A DNA stretch of 64,000 nt from Arthrobacter sp. CDRTa11 (GTDB lineage: Bacteria; Actinomycetota; Actinomycetes; Actinomycetales; Micrococcaceae), in assembly GCF_026427775.1 (NCBI RefSeq), contig NZ_CP044532.1:186001-250000 (forward strand), in the 5' to 3' direction. How positions within the stretch are numbered: position 1 is the first letter of the stretch; each line of letters opens with the position of its first letter. The notes below the pieces were generated by a model, which did not search any database, had not been told where the DNA came from, and saw only the letters and a list, made by a program, of their open reading frames with translations. The translations under genes were made by a program, and so were the position numbers. Shown piece by piece: positions 1-7,840 of the stretch.

Positions 1-498
1 TGCGGAGTGCAGGCCGTCGGCGCCGATGAGGACGTCATAGGTGGCAGATTCGCCGTCGGCGGTGCTGACGGTGACGCTGCCGCCGTCGTCCGTTATCCCG
101 GTGACCGTCTTTCCGTAGCTGATCACGGCGCCGGCCTGCAGCGCGCGCTCGCGGAGGATGGCGGTGAGGTCAGGGCGGTACATGCCCAGGGTGGCGGGCA
201 GGTCGTCGCCGCCGGTCCGGATGTCCTCGAGGACCGCGATGACGGTCCCGGCCGGATCCGGGGCGCGCAGGCCCAAGGTGCTGAACGCGTAGCCCTTCGC
301 CTCGACCTGCTCCCATACGCCGAGCTGCTTGAAGACGCGCAGGGCGTTCCCCTGCAGGGTGATTCCTGAACCAACCCGCTGCGGCTCGCTCGCCTTTTCC
401 AGGATTTCGACGCGGACCCCCGCATCTGCCAGGAGGATGGCAGCGGTCAGTCCCGCGGCTCCCGCTCCGACGATTCCGACATTCTGTACTGCTGCCAT
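1..498 (-). CDS. FAD-dependent monooxygenase (N-terminal part, cut by window edge)
   Basis: Translating the minus strand from the ATG at 498 gives about 166 residues of a class A flavoprotein hydroxylase. A GxGxxG Rossmann motif (GIVGAGAAGLTAA) lies near residue 8 and binds the ADP part of FAD. The DG motif (LIGADGLHS) lies at the very end of the visible part. Such enzymes use NAD(P)H and O2 to hydroxylate an aromatic ring, as in salicylate or 3-hydroxybenzoate hydroxylases. It is the last gene visible in the ring-cleavage cluster and follows the cyclase gene by about 60 bp. The C-terminus lies outside the window, so the substrate class cannot be narrowed. Confidence 0.85.
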   Translation of the reverse strand, partial: MAAVQNVGIVGAGAAGLTAAILLADAGVRVEILEKASEPQRVGSGITLQGNALRVFKQLGVWEQVEAKGYAFSTLGLRAPDPAGTVIAVLEDIRTGGDDLPATLGMYRPDLTAILRERALQAGAVISYGKTVTGITDDGGSVTVSTADGESATYDVLIGADGLHSA

Positions 499-557
499 CG
501 CTGACTCCTTTGTAATGACGGCTTACTGCTGATGATGACGCTGTTGGCTGCTGGACG

Positions 558-1601
558 CTACCTGAGGGCGATGGGGTTCACGGGCGAGCCCACGGCACCG
601 GTGATGGGAAGGGGCGCTGCGGTGAGCAGGAAGTCGTATCTGCCGTCCGCTGTGCATGCTTCCGCCAGGCCGTCCGGGTCCCACATCTCGCCCAGGAACA
701 GCCCGAGGTTGGGGATGGCGATCTGGTGCAGGGGCTGGAAGGCGCCGTCGAACTCGTTCGGGCGGACTTCGAAGCCCCACGTATCGGTGGCGATCCCGGC
801 GATTTCGCTTTCGTGCAGCCAGGGCGCCGTGGTGAAGGACAGCCCAGGCGCCGCGCCGCCGGCGTAGTCACCCCAGCCGTCGCGGCGGACCCTGGTGTGC
901 TGTCCGGTGCGGATCACTACGATGTCGCCCCGGCCTACTGCCGAACTGGGTCCCTGCAGTTCGATGGTGCGCTCCAGGTGCTCCGGCATGATGGCGAAAC
1001 CATCCGGAAGCTCGCCGTCGTTCCGTCCAAGTTCCGGCCCCAACGCACGGCCGACGTCCAGCAGGACGCCGCGGGTGACGATCTTGGCCGCGGCGGTTTC
1101 GATGCCGGTCACCAGGTCGCCTTCGGAGGTGACCACGTCGCCGGCTGCCCTGCCGTTCCAGGCCTTGCCCTGGTCAAAGATGTGGCCCAGGCCGTCCCAT
1201 TGCGTGGAGCACTGCAGCGGCATGGCGATCACGTCGTCCGCACCGCCAAAGCCGTGCGGGAAGCCCTGGTTGCCGCGTTCTGCGTCCACTCCCGTGTCCG
1301 TCATGGTGTGGACGGGGTTGGTGCGGCGGCGCCAGCCCTTCTGCGGCCCGTTGGTGTCAAACGGCTGGGACAGCGAGAACGCTTCACCGGTCTTCACCAA
1401 TGCTGCGGCTTCGATGCGCTTGGCCGCGTCGATGAAGTTCATGGTTCCCAGGACGTCGTCCTCGCCCCAGCGGCCCCAGTTGTTGTGGGCCTTGGCCATG
1501 GCGCGGATGCTGCCCAGCGGGTCCTCACGCCGGATCACCGGGATATTGGTTGATTCCCCGGTGGCGACGTTGCTCGCCTGAGCAACCTTCTGCGTGGTCA
1601 C
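558..1601 (-). CDS. Cyclase family protein (kynurenine formamidase-like hydrolase)
   Basis: The 347-residue protein fits the cyclase family (PF04199), which holds metal-dependent hydrolases such as bacterial kynurenine formamidase and isatin hydrolase. The usual metal-binding HxGTHxDxxxH block appears here as the variant STQWDGLGHI near residue 135, as in the longer members of the family. The GTG start at 1601 overlaps the stop of the upstream FAH gene by four bases (GTGA), so the two are probably translationally coupled. Within this cluster it may open an amide, lactone or ring-derived bond. The substrate is unknown, and the variant metal site makes an exact reaction uncertain. Confidence 0.75.
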   Translation of the reverse strand: MTTQKVAQASNVATGESTNIPVIRREDPLGSIRAMAKAHNNWGRWGEDDVLGTMNFIDAAKRIEAAALVKTGEAFSLSQPFDTNGPQKGWRRRTNPVHTMTDTGVDAERGNQGFPHGFGGADDVIAMPLQCSTQWDGLGHIFDQGKAWNGRAAGDVVTSEGDLVTGIETAAAKIVTRGVLLDVGRALGPELGRNDGELPDGFAIMPEHLERTIELQGPSSAVGRGDIVVIRTGQHTRVRRDGWGDYAGGAAPGLSFTTAPWLHESEIAGIATDTWGFEVRPNEFDGAFQPLHQIAIPNLGLFLGEMWDPDGLAEACTADGRYDFLLTAAPLPITGAVGSPVNPIALR

Positions 1602-2542
1602 TGGACTTCGTCCTTGCAGTGGATCAGCTGGGTGCCGAGCCCCGTGATGGTGCCTTCCATCACATCGCCGTCCTGGAGCAGCCGGCCCCAGTGCTGGCCG
1701 TTGCCGGCCGGGCTTCCGGTGAGCACCAGGTCGCCGGGCCGCAGCGGCATGATCTGGGAGGCTTCGCTGACCAGCTTGGCCACCCCGAAGATCATGTCCT
1801 GCGTGGACTCGTCCTGCATGGCCTTGCCGTTGAGCTTCAGCGTCACCTGGACGTCCTGCGGGTCGCCGAAGAACTTGGCGGGCACCAGCAGGGGGCCGGT
1901 GGGCAGGAAGCCGGGCGCGTTCTTGGCGCGGTACCAGTCCGAGCCGATCGCGGGCATGTCCTTGCGGAAGACGTATTCCCGGGTGGTGATGTCGTTGACC
2001 ATGGTGTAGCCGAAGACGTAGTCCAAGGCTTCCTCGGGGGTGACCCGGAACGCCGTTTTGCCGATGACTGCTGCCAGCTCCAGCTCCCAGTCGTGCGACT
2101 TGGAGTAGGACGGGAGGGTGAGGTCGTCCGTGGCTGAGGCGATCGCCGTCGGGAGCCCGATAAAGAAGTACGGCGTGCCCTGGCCTGCCCGCTTGTCCAT
2201 CATCGCGGCGGTCTTGGCGCGTACTTCTTCCTCGTCTTCGCCCGGATCGCGGTGTGCTGCGGCGAGGTCGATCACGTGCTTGCGGTAGTTCGCGCCGGTC
2301 TGCAGGACCTGGGCCGGTTCCACCGGGGCGAGGACCTCGACGTCGGCCAGCGCCAGGCCGGTGTCCCCGCCTGCAGAGACGGCCAGGGCGCCCAGCTGGG
2401 CTTCGGTGGTTACCCAGTGCTCGATCAGGGAGTTGATGTCCCCGTCCAGCGGCAGGACCCGGTCAGCCACCAGCAGGCCCGTGCGGGCTTTGCTGTCGCC
2501 GGCCTCCTGGAAACGGATGAGGGTATATGTCGCTTCAGGCAT
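1598..2542 (-). CDS. Fumarylacetoacetate hydrolase family protein
   Basis: The 314-residue protein has the C-terminal FAH fold from about residue 80 onward, including the acidic metal-site stretch DWELELAAVIG. Members cleave or hydrate the dioic acids left after aromatic ring cleavage (fumarylpyruvate hydrolase, 2-hydroxyhepta-2,4-dienedioate isomerase/hydratase). It sits six bases downstream of the extradiol dioxygenase gene and overlaps the cyclase gene. It therefore most likely handles the ring-cleavage product made by its neighbour. The exact reaction (hydrolysis, decarboxylation or hydration) cannot be read from sequence alone. Confidence 0.8.
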   Translation of the reverse strand: MPEATYTLIRFQEAGDSKARTGLLVADRVLPLDGDINSLIEHWVTTEAQLGALAVSAGGDTGLALADVEVLAPVEPAQVLQTGANYRKHVIDLAAAHRDPGEDEEEVRAKTAAMMDKRAGQGTPYFFIGLPTAIASATDDLTLPSYSKSHDWELELAAVIGKTAFRVTPEEALDYVFGYTMVNDITTREYVFRKDMPAIGSDWYRAKNAPGFLPTGPLLVPAKFFGDPQDVQVTLKLNGKAMQDESTQDMIFGVAKLVSEASQIMPLRPGDLVLTGSPAGNGQHWGRLLQDGDVMEGTITGLGTQLIHCKDEVQ

Positions 2543-2548
2543 ATCTTT

Positions 2549-3568
2549 CTAGCCCCGTCCCTGCTTGGCGTAGGGGTTCAGGAGGGCTTCCTTCATCTCG
2601 GGGGAGGCGCCTTCCTCGGTGGCAGTGAAGCCTTCGGCCGGCGGGAAGGATTCGGTCATGGAGTGCGGCATGGCGCCGTTCTTGTAGAAGTTGTTGGAGC
2701 CCAGGGACGGCTTCCAGGTGCTGGCTTCCCAGTCCGGGACGTAGTTGCGGTAGCCGCCGGAGTTGAGCTCCACGCGCAGGCCGGAGGGGTCGCGGAAGTA
2801 GAGGAAGTTCTGCTCGCCCACGCCGTGGATGGAGGGGCCGTATTCCATTGGGGTGCCGTTTTCCATCATGACGTCCGCGGTTCGGAGCAGGTCCTCGGTG
2901 GCGTCCACCCAGAACGCGATGTGGTTGACGCGGCCGGCGCGGCTGGAGGTGTCCAGCACGACGCCAAGGTCGTGGGACTTCTCGTTGGTGGTCAGCACGG
3001 AGAACACGGTGATGGGTGCCTCGTCCAGGTCAACGAATGCCATGACGCGGAAGCCCAGGGCCTCGTTGTACCACTTGGCGAAGCCGCGGACATCGGAGGA
3101 CGCCACTGTGACGTGGTCCAGGAAGCGGGGTGCAGCGGCGTGGCTGCTGCGGCGCTCCGGCCGGTCCGGGTAAGTGGATTCGAAACCGGGTTCCGCGACG
3201 AACTTCTCGACGTCGAAGAACAGGCGCATGCGGTGGCCGTAGGGGCCGGTGAATTCGTAGGCCTTGCCGTAGCCGTGGCCGCCGGCGGTCCAGCTGCCCT
3301 GGACGCCGGTTGCCTCGATGCGCTCGGCCGCGGCCTCGAGGGCGGCCTGCGAGTTTGTGCGCCACGCCATCCGGCCCAGCGACGCTTCAGGTCCTTCGGT
3401 GATAACCAGGCTGTAGCGGTAGTAGTCGCCCCAGCAGCGCAGGTAGACGTTGCCGCCCACCCGGTCGATGATGCGCATGCCGAACTTTTCCTCATAGAAC
3501 CTGGCGGAGGCTTCGACGTCGGGGGTGGTGATCTCAAGGTGGGCAAGATGGGAGAGGGGAGTTTCCAC
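2549..3568 (-). CDS. VOC-superfamily extradiol (catechol 2,3-type) dioxygenase
   Basis: This is a two-domain vicinal-oxygen-chelate protein of 339 residues. The C-terminal half carries the expected Fe(II) ligands: a His in the FLDHVTV strand, a His in VNHIAFW and a Glu in LRVELNSGG, a type I extradiol 2-His-1-carboxylate site. It should open a catecholic ring next to the diol, feeding the FAH protein encoded just downstream. I chose the GTG at 3568 because AAGGAATTC precedes it closely and the N-terminus then matches the fold (LAHLEITTPDVEASARFY); longer reading is possible up to 3640. An inverted repeat at 3603-3622 lies just upstream. Confidence 0.85.
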   Translation of the reverse strand: METPLSHLAHLEITTPDVEASARFYEEKFGMRIIDRVGGNVYLRCWGDYYRYSLVITEGPEASLGRMAWRTNSQAALEAAAERIEATGVQGSWTAGGHGYGKAYEFTGPYGHRMRLFFDVEKFVAEPGFESTYPDRPERRSSHAAAPRFLDHVTVASSDVRGFAKWYNEALGFRVMAFVDLDEAPITVFSVLTTNEKSHDLGVVLDTSSRAGRVNHIAFWVDATEDLLRTADVMMENGTPMEYGPSIHGVGEQNFLYFRDPSGLRVELNSGGYRNYVPDWEASTWKPSLGSNNFYKNGAMPHSMTESFPPAEGFTATEEGASPEMKEALLNPYAKQGRG

Positions 3569-3602
3569 GCTGAATTCCTTCTGGATACTGGCTGCGGTTC
3601 GG

Positions 3603-3622
3603 GTTGCTGCAGGTCTTGCAAC
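3603..3622. promoter_or_regulatory. Inverted repeat GTTGC-N10-GCAAC, possible operator
   Basis: The half-sites GTTGC and GCAAC sit 35-54 bases upstream of the dioxygenase start. The same half-site recurs upstream of the transporter gene at 7361-7386. A shared IclR site is an inference. Confidence 0.4.
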
Positions 3623-3718
3623 TACTGTGACGCACCGCATGTATTCGAGGAAGGGGAACTTATTGATAACAAGTATCTGCCGGGCAAATACTATCGCCGG
3701 ACTGCTGATGGGGATGTA

Positions 3719-4528
3719 TTAGTTGGGCGTTGCAGCCCGCCCACCCAGACGGGCGGTGACTTTTTGCGCGGCAGCGGCGCAGGCTTCCCCCAGGCTCTGC
3801 AGCCTGTCCGGGGAGACGCGGAACTTGGGCGCCGGGATCAGGACGGCGGCCACCACGTCGCCGCGGTGGTCATAGACGGGGGCCGCGACGCCCACTTCGT
3901 CGATGGAGGATTCCCCGTAGTTGATGGCCCAGCCCCGGATCAGGTCTTCCTTGAGCCGGATGAGGTAGGCCTCCAGGCTGCTGTCGTCCAGGCCGGGATA
4001 CGTGATGGCTCCGCCGCGCAGCAGCGACCGGACGCGCTCAGCTGGTTCCGCGGCCAGGAAAACCTGCACCGAAGAGCTCATGGCGTCCCGGTACCTGGCT
4101 CCCAGCGGGGTGGTGTGTTTGATCTGCTGGTGGCTGGCAATCTGTTCCACGCACATGGACTCCAAACCGTTCCACACCATCAGCGCGCTGGTTTCGCCGG
4201 TCTGCTCCGTGAGCTCGCGCAGGACCGGATAGGCCACCCGCCGCTCTTCGAGCTCAGCCAGGAGCGGGCCGGCCACCGCGATCAGTCCAAGCCCCAGCCG
4301 GAACCGGCGCGTCTCCGCGTCCCGTTCCACCAAATGTTCCTGTTCGAACGTGGCGAGGATCCGCGACACCGTGCTTTTGTGCAGCCCGACGCGGTTCGCA
4401 ATCTCGGTGACGCCGAGCAGGGGCTCGTCAGCTGTGAACGTGCGGAGAACGGCGATGGCGTTCACGATGACGGAGGCGCCTTTGGTATCGCCGTTGCCTG
4501 GGGTCTCACTGGATTCTGCTGCAGTCAT
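3719..4528 (-). CDS. IclR family transcriptional regulator
   Basis: The 269-residue protein has an N-terminal winged helix (VTEIANRVGLHKSTVSRIL, about residues 38-56) and a C-terminal IclR effector domain from about residue 90 (ALMVWNGLESMCVEQIAS and a typical ...GVAAPVYDHRGDVVAAV segment). IclR proteins control aromatic and sugar catabolic operons by effector-dependent DNA binding. The gene lies inside the cluster, between creatinase and dioxygenase genes and in the same direction, and is the obvious local regulator. The ATG at 4528 begins a short disordered tail before the HTH. Upstream in-frame codons up to 4738 run into a neighbouring hairpin and gene, so they are rejected. Confidence 0.9.
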   Translation of the reverse strand: MTAAESSETPGNGDTKGASVIVNAIAVLRTFTADEPLLGVTEIANRVGLHKSTVSRILATFEQEHLVERDAETRRFRLGLGLIAVAGPLLAELEERRVAYPVLRELTEQTGETSALMVWNGLESMCVEQIASHQQIKHTTPLGARYRDAMSSSVQVFLAAEPAERVRSLLRGGAITYPGLDDSSLEAYLIRLKEDLIRGWAINYGESSIDEVGVAAPVYDHRGDVVAAVLIPAPKFRVSPDRLQSLGEACAAAAQKVTARLGGRAATPN

Positions 4529-4562
4529 GGTGTTCCCATCATTCCCTACATGAACGCCGGAA

Positions 4563-4592
4563 AGCGGCGCCGCAGGAAAATGCGGCGCCGCT
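4563..4592 (-). terminator. GC-rich hairpin after the creatinase gene
   Basis: A perfect 12-bp stem (AGCGGCGCCGCA / TGCGGCGCCGCT) with a GGAAAA loop lies 24 bases past the creatinase stop and before the IclR start. No clear U-tract follows, so it may attenuate rather than fully terminate. Confidence 0.55.
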
Positions 4593-4616
4593 CTGCGGGT
4601 TGGGTATATCGAAGGC

Positions 4617-5873
4617 CTAAGCGCCCACGATGTTGTGTTCGGGTCCGAACGGGAACTTCGTGATGTTCTCCGCGCCGTCCTCGCCCACCACCAGAATGTC
4701 GTGCTCGCGGTAGCCGCCGGCGCCGGGCTGGCCGTCAAGGACGGTGATCATGGGCTCCATGGACACCACCATTCCCGGTTCCAGCACCGTGTCGATGTCC
4801 TCGCGCAGTTCCAGCCCGGCCTCGCGGCCGTAGTAGTGGCTCAGGACGCCGAAGGAGTGGCCGTAACCGAACGTGCGGTTGGCCAGCAGGCCATGGCCCA
4901 CGTAGATCTCGTTCAGTTCCGCGGCAACGTCCTTGCAGACAGCACCGGGCTTGATCAGCTCAAGGCCGCGCTTGTGGACCTCCACGTTGATGTTCCACAG
5001 CTCCAGCGAGCGGGCGTCGGGTTCGCCGAAGAACAGCGTGCGCTCCAGTGCGGTGTAGTACCCGGAGGTCATGGGGAAGCAGTTCAGGGACAGGATGTCG
5101 TGTTCCTGGATCTTCCGGGTGGTGGCCCAGTTGTGGGCGCCGTCGGTGTTGATGCCGGACTGGAACCAGACCCAAGTATCGCGGATTTCCGAATCCGGGA
5201 ACGTCCGCGCGATCTCGTGGACCATGGCTTCGGTGCCGATCAGCGCTACCTCGTACTCCGTGATTCCCGCCCGGATGGCATTGCGGATGGCCTCGCCGCC
5301 CAGGTCGCCGATCCGTGCACCGTGCTTGATGACCTCGATTTCCTCGGCTGACTTGAACATGCGCTGGCGCATGGCCGCCTGGGCCACGTCCACCAGGGTT
5401 GCCGACGCAAAGGCCGCCTGGATCTTGTTCCGGTTGTCCAGTGGCAGGGAATCGTCCTCGACGCCGAGGCGGCGCGGGTTGATGCCGCGGGTCCGCAGGA
5501 CCTCCTGGATGGCGAAGATGTAGTTGTCCCGGCGCCAGTCGGTGTACACGAGGTTGTCGCCGTAGCTGCGGCGCCAGGGCATCCCGGCGTCGATGTTGGC
5601 CGTGACCGTGACGGTGTCGTCCTTGGTGACAACCATGGCGTAGGAGCGGCCGAAGTACGTGAACAGGAAGTCTGAGTAGTACTTGATGGAGTGGTAGCTG
5701 GTGAGGACGACGGCGTCCAGTTCCTTCTCCGCCATGATCTGGCGGAGACCGGCCAGCCGGCGTTCAAACTCCGTATCCGAGAAGGTCAGCCGGACCTTCT
5801 CGCCGTTATTGAGGACTTTTGTGCGCTCCAGTTCGGCGACGGACGTGGCGTTATCTGATGCTGTGGTGGTCAT
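4617..5873 (-). CDS. Creatinase (creatine amidinohydrolase), M24 fold
   Basis: The 418-residue protein has an N-terminal creatinase domain and a C-terminal pita-bread (M24) domain. It closely resembles what I recall of Pseudomonas creatinase, which turns creatine and water into sarcosine and urea without a metal. The catalytic residues reported there (H232, E262, R335, E358) map here to H247 (NTDGAH), E277 (YYTALE), R350 (HYYGRE) and E373 (VSMEP), all with the same offset of 15. Its place among ring-cleavage genes is odd, because no creatininase or sarcosine oxidase gene is visible. A related C-N hydrolase acting on another guanidino or ureido compound is the main alternative. Confidence 0.85.
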   Translation of the reverse strand: MTTTASDNATSVAELERTKVLNNGEKVRLTFSDTEFERRLAGLRQIMAEKELDAVVLTSYHSIKYYSDFLFTYFGRSYAMVVTKDDTVTVTANIDAGMPWRRSYGDNLVYTDWRRDNYIFAIQEVLRTRGINPRRLGVEDDSLPLDNRNKIQAAFASATLVDVAQAAMRQRMFKSAEEIEVIKHGARIGDLGGEAIRNAIRAGITEYEVALIGTEAMVHEIARTFPDSEIRDTWVWFQSGINTDGAHNWATTRKIQEHDILSLNCFPMTSGYYTALERTLFFGEPDARSLELWNINVEVHKRGLELIKPGAVCKDVAAELNEIYVGHGLLANRTFGYGHSFGVLSHYYGREAGLELREDIDTVLEPGMVVSMEPMITVLDGQPGAGGYREHDILVVGEDGAENITKFPFGPEHNIVGA

Positions 5874-5931
5874 GGTGGTGCCTTTCTGTGGTGCTGTTCT
5901 GTGAAGGGGAAATCTTGGTGCCGGCCGGGGC

Positions 5932-7338
5932 TTATTCGTGGCGCAGCGGTTCTTTGCAGGTTTCGCGGGAGAGGGCGACGGCGATCAGGGAGATCGCGGC
6001 CGCGGCCACGAGGTACCACGCCGGAGCCAGGTCGCTGGCGGTGGCCGCTATCAGCAGCGTGGCCATAAACGGAGCGGTGCCGCCGAAGAGCGCGTTGGAG
6101 AGGTTGAAGCTGACCGCGAAGCCGCTGTAGCGGACCCGGGTGGGGAACATCTCGGCCAGGAAGCTGGGAAGGGTCCCGTCGTTGAGCGTGAGCATGGCAC
6201 CCAGCAGGATCTGCACCAGGACGATGACCAGGAAGTTTCCGGTTCCCAGCAGGGCGAAGGCGGGCACGGTCAGCAGGATGAAGGTCACGGAGGCGCTGAT
6301 CAGCACCTTTTTGCGGCCGTAACGGTCCGAGAGCATGCCGGTCAGGAAGATAAAGCCGATGTAGGTAACCAGCGCGATGGTTGTGGCGAGGAACGATTCC
6401 GTGGCGCCGAGGCCCAGTTCCGAGGACAGATAGGTGGGCATGTAGCTGAGGATCACGTAGAACCCGACGGCGTTGAGCAGCACGGCTCCGACGGCCTGCA
6501 GCAGTTGCCGCCAGTGGTTCCGGAACAGGCTGGACACCGGTGCCTTCACGGCCTCCCCTTCGGCCGCCAGTTCGCGGAACACCGGGGTGTCTTCGAGCTT
6601 GGTCCGGATGTACCTGCCGATCAGGCCCATGGGTGCTGCCAGCAGGAACGGCAGGCGCCATCCCCAGCTTTGCATGGCGTCGGAGCTCAGCAGGACTGTC
6701 AGCAGGCCCGCCATCAGGGATCCGAGGAGCAGGCCGGCGGCGGTGCTGGCCGGAACCACGGCTGCGTACAGGCCGCGCCTGTTGGCGGGAGCGTACTCCA
6801 CCAGGAAGGCTGACGCCCCGGCATACTCACCGGAGGCGGAGAAGCCCTGCACCACCCTGATCAGCAGGAGCAGGATGGGGGCCCAGATGCCGATCGTGGC
6901 GTAGCCGGGGATCAGGGCAATACAGAAAGTTGCCCCCGACATGATCAGGATGGAAAGGGAGAGGGCCGTCCGCCGGCCTACCTTGTCACCGATATGCCCC
7001 CAGACGAAGCCGCCAAGCGGGCGAACCAGGAATGAAATGGCAAATAGGGCGAACGTCAGCAGCAGGCCGGTTTGAGGGTCTGAGTCCGGGAAAAAGACTG
7101 TGGCGATGGTGACGGCCAGATAGCCGTAAACGGCGTAATCGAACCATTCAACAAAGTTGCCGATGAAGCTGGCCGCCACCACCCTGCGGCGGGTGTCTTT
7201 GCTGACGCCGTTGCTGGTCTGGTCAAGTCTCCGGCCGCTCAACGTGCTGCTTCCGGACAGAGAGCCGTCATACCCGCTATTCGACTCTTGGCCTACGCGT
7301 CCCGCAAGAGGAGACGGGGAGGAGGTTTCGTTACTCAT
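5932..7338 (-). CDS. MFS transporter, metabolite:H+ symporter (MHS) type
   Basis: The 468-residue protein has about twelve membrane segments after a roughly 45-residue hydrophilic N-terminus. It carries signatures of the MHS branch (ProP, ShiA, KgtP): GNFVEWFDYAVYGYLA at the first helix, GHIGDKVGRRTAL in loop 2-3, and RVVQGFSASGEYAGA. Such carriers import organic acids, betaines and aromatic acids with protons. The gene is first in the cluster, ahead of creatinase, and probably imports the pathway substrate. The ATG at 7338 has GGTGGAC upstream. The alternative start at 7488 would add an implausible leader and run through the GTTGC repeats. Confidence 0.85.
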   Translation of the reverse strand: MSNETSSPSPLAGRVGQESNSGYDGSLSGSSTLSGRRLDQTSNGVSKDTRRRVVAASFIGNFVEWFDYAVYGYLAVTIATVFFPDSDPQTGLLLTFALFAISFLVRPLGGFVWGHIGDKVGRRTALSLSILIMSGATFCIALIPGYATIGIWAPILLLLIRVVQGFSASGEYAGASAFLVEYAPANRRGLYAAVVPASTAAGLLLGSLMAGLLTVLLSSDAMQSWGWRLPFLLAAPMGLIGRYIRTKLEDTPVFRELAAEGEAVKAPVSSLFRNHWRQLLQAVGAVLLNAVGFYVILSYMPTYLSSELGLGATESFLATTIALVTYIGFIFLTGMLSDRYGRKKVLISASVTFILLTVPAFALLGTGNFLVIVLVQILLGAMLTLNDGTLPSFLAEMFPTRVRYSGFAVSFNLSNALFGGTAPFMATLLIAATASDLAPAWYLVAAAAISLIAVALSRETCKEPLRHE

Positions 7339-7360
7339 AAGTCCACCAAAGTGTATTGGG

Positions 7361-7386
7361 GTTGCAGTGAACGCAACGCTGTTGCA
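7361..7386. promoter_or_regulatory. GTTGC-N7-GCAAC-N3-GTTGC repeat block
   Basis: Three half-sites lie 23-48 bases upstream of the transporter start: GTTGC at 7361, GCAAC at 7373 and GTTGC at 7381. Their spacing suits a dimer-of-dimers regulator such as IclR. Function is inferred from position and from the match to 3603-3622. Confidence 0.45.
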
Positions 7387-7501
7387 CCAGACTAAGCGTG
7401 ACTCGCACCACAAGTCAATGGTTGAATTGGCATTCAAGGACAGCAGCGTCCCAAGGCTGAGCTGGAATGCCGCCAGGCGGGAGGGCATGCGGTGAAGTCC
7501 G

Positions 7502-7530
7502 ACTGTTGCATGGAACGGGATACTGTTGCA
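7502..7530. repeat. Direct repeat ACTGTTGCA, two copies 20 bp apart
   Basis: ACTGTTGCA occurs at 7502-7510 and 7522-7530, two helical turns apart on the same face. It contains the GTTGC half-site seen closer to the transporter gene. It may be a distal binding site. Confidence 0.35.
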
Positions 7531-7840
7531 GGTGTTGATCGCGGCTCGCGTTTCAGTGCAGCCCCGGAAGCGCGGTAGCCCGGCCTGCTATTGACACCGG
7601 GGGAGTCGGCTGTCATATTCGTGATAACGCGCTATGCGCATCTAGTTGTGTAATACGCAATTCGTGGGAGTGTGTGAACGTAGTGTTTCCCCGTGATGAG
7701 GACGCTGAGCAACCTCTGTAACCACCCGTTTGGGTACCTTGGCCATCCCTTTGGGTAGCCGCAGGCAGACGCTCAAGCTTCTAGTATTTGTTAGTCGGGT
7801 CGGCGCTCTTCCTCCGGCCAACGAAAGGAACACAGGAAAT

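Larger units (their letters stand above)
7339..7840. promoter_or_regulatory. Divergent intergenic region between MHS transporter and mscR
   Basis: This is about 500 bases without a credible gene. It holds the promoters of two divergent units and several GTTGC-type repeats (listed separately). Small reading frames here lack ribosome sites and codon bias. Confidence 0.6.

Noticed and set aside
2252..4663. 803-residue open frame on the plus strand across the dioxygenase and IclR genes
   Set aside because: It is an antisense shadow caused by high GC. It has no family motif, and the minus-strand genes have clear domains.
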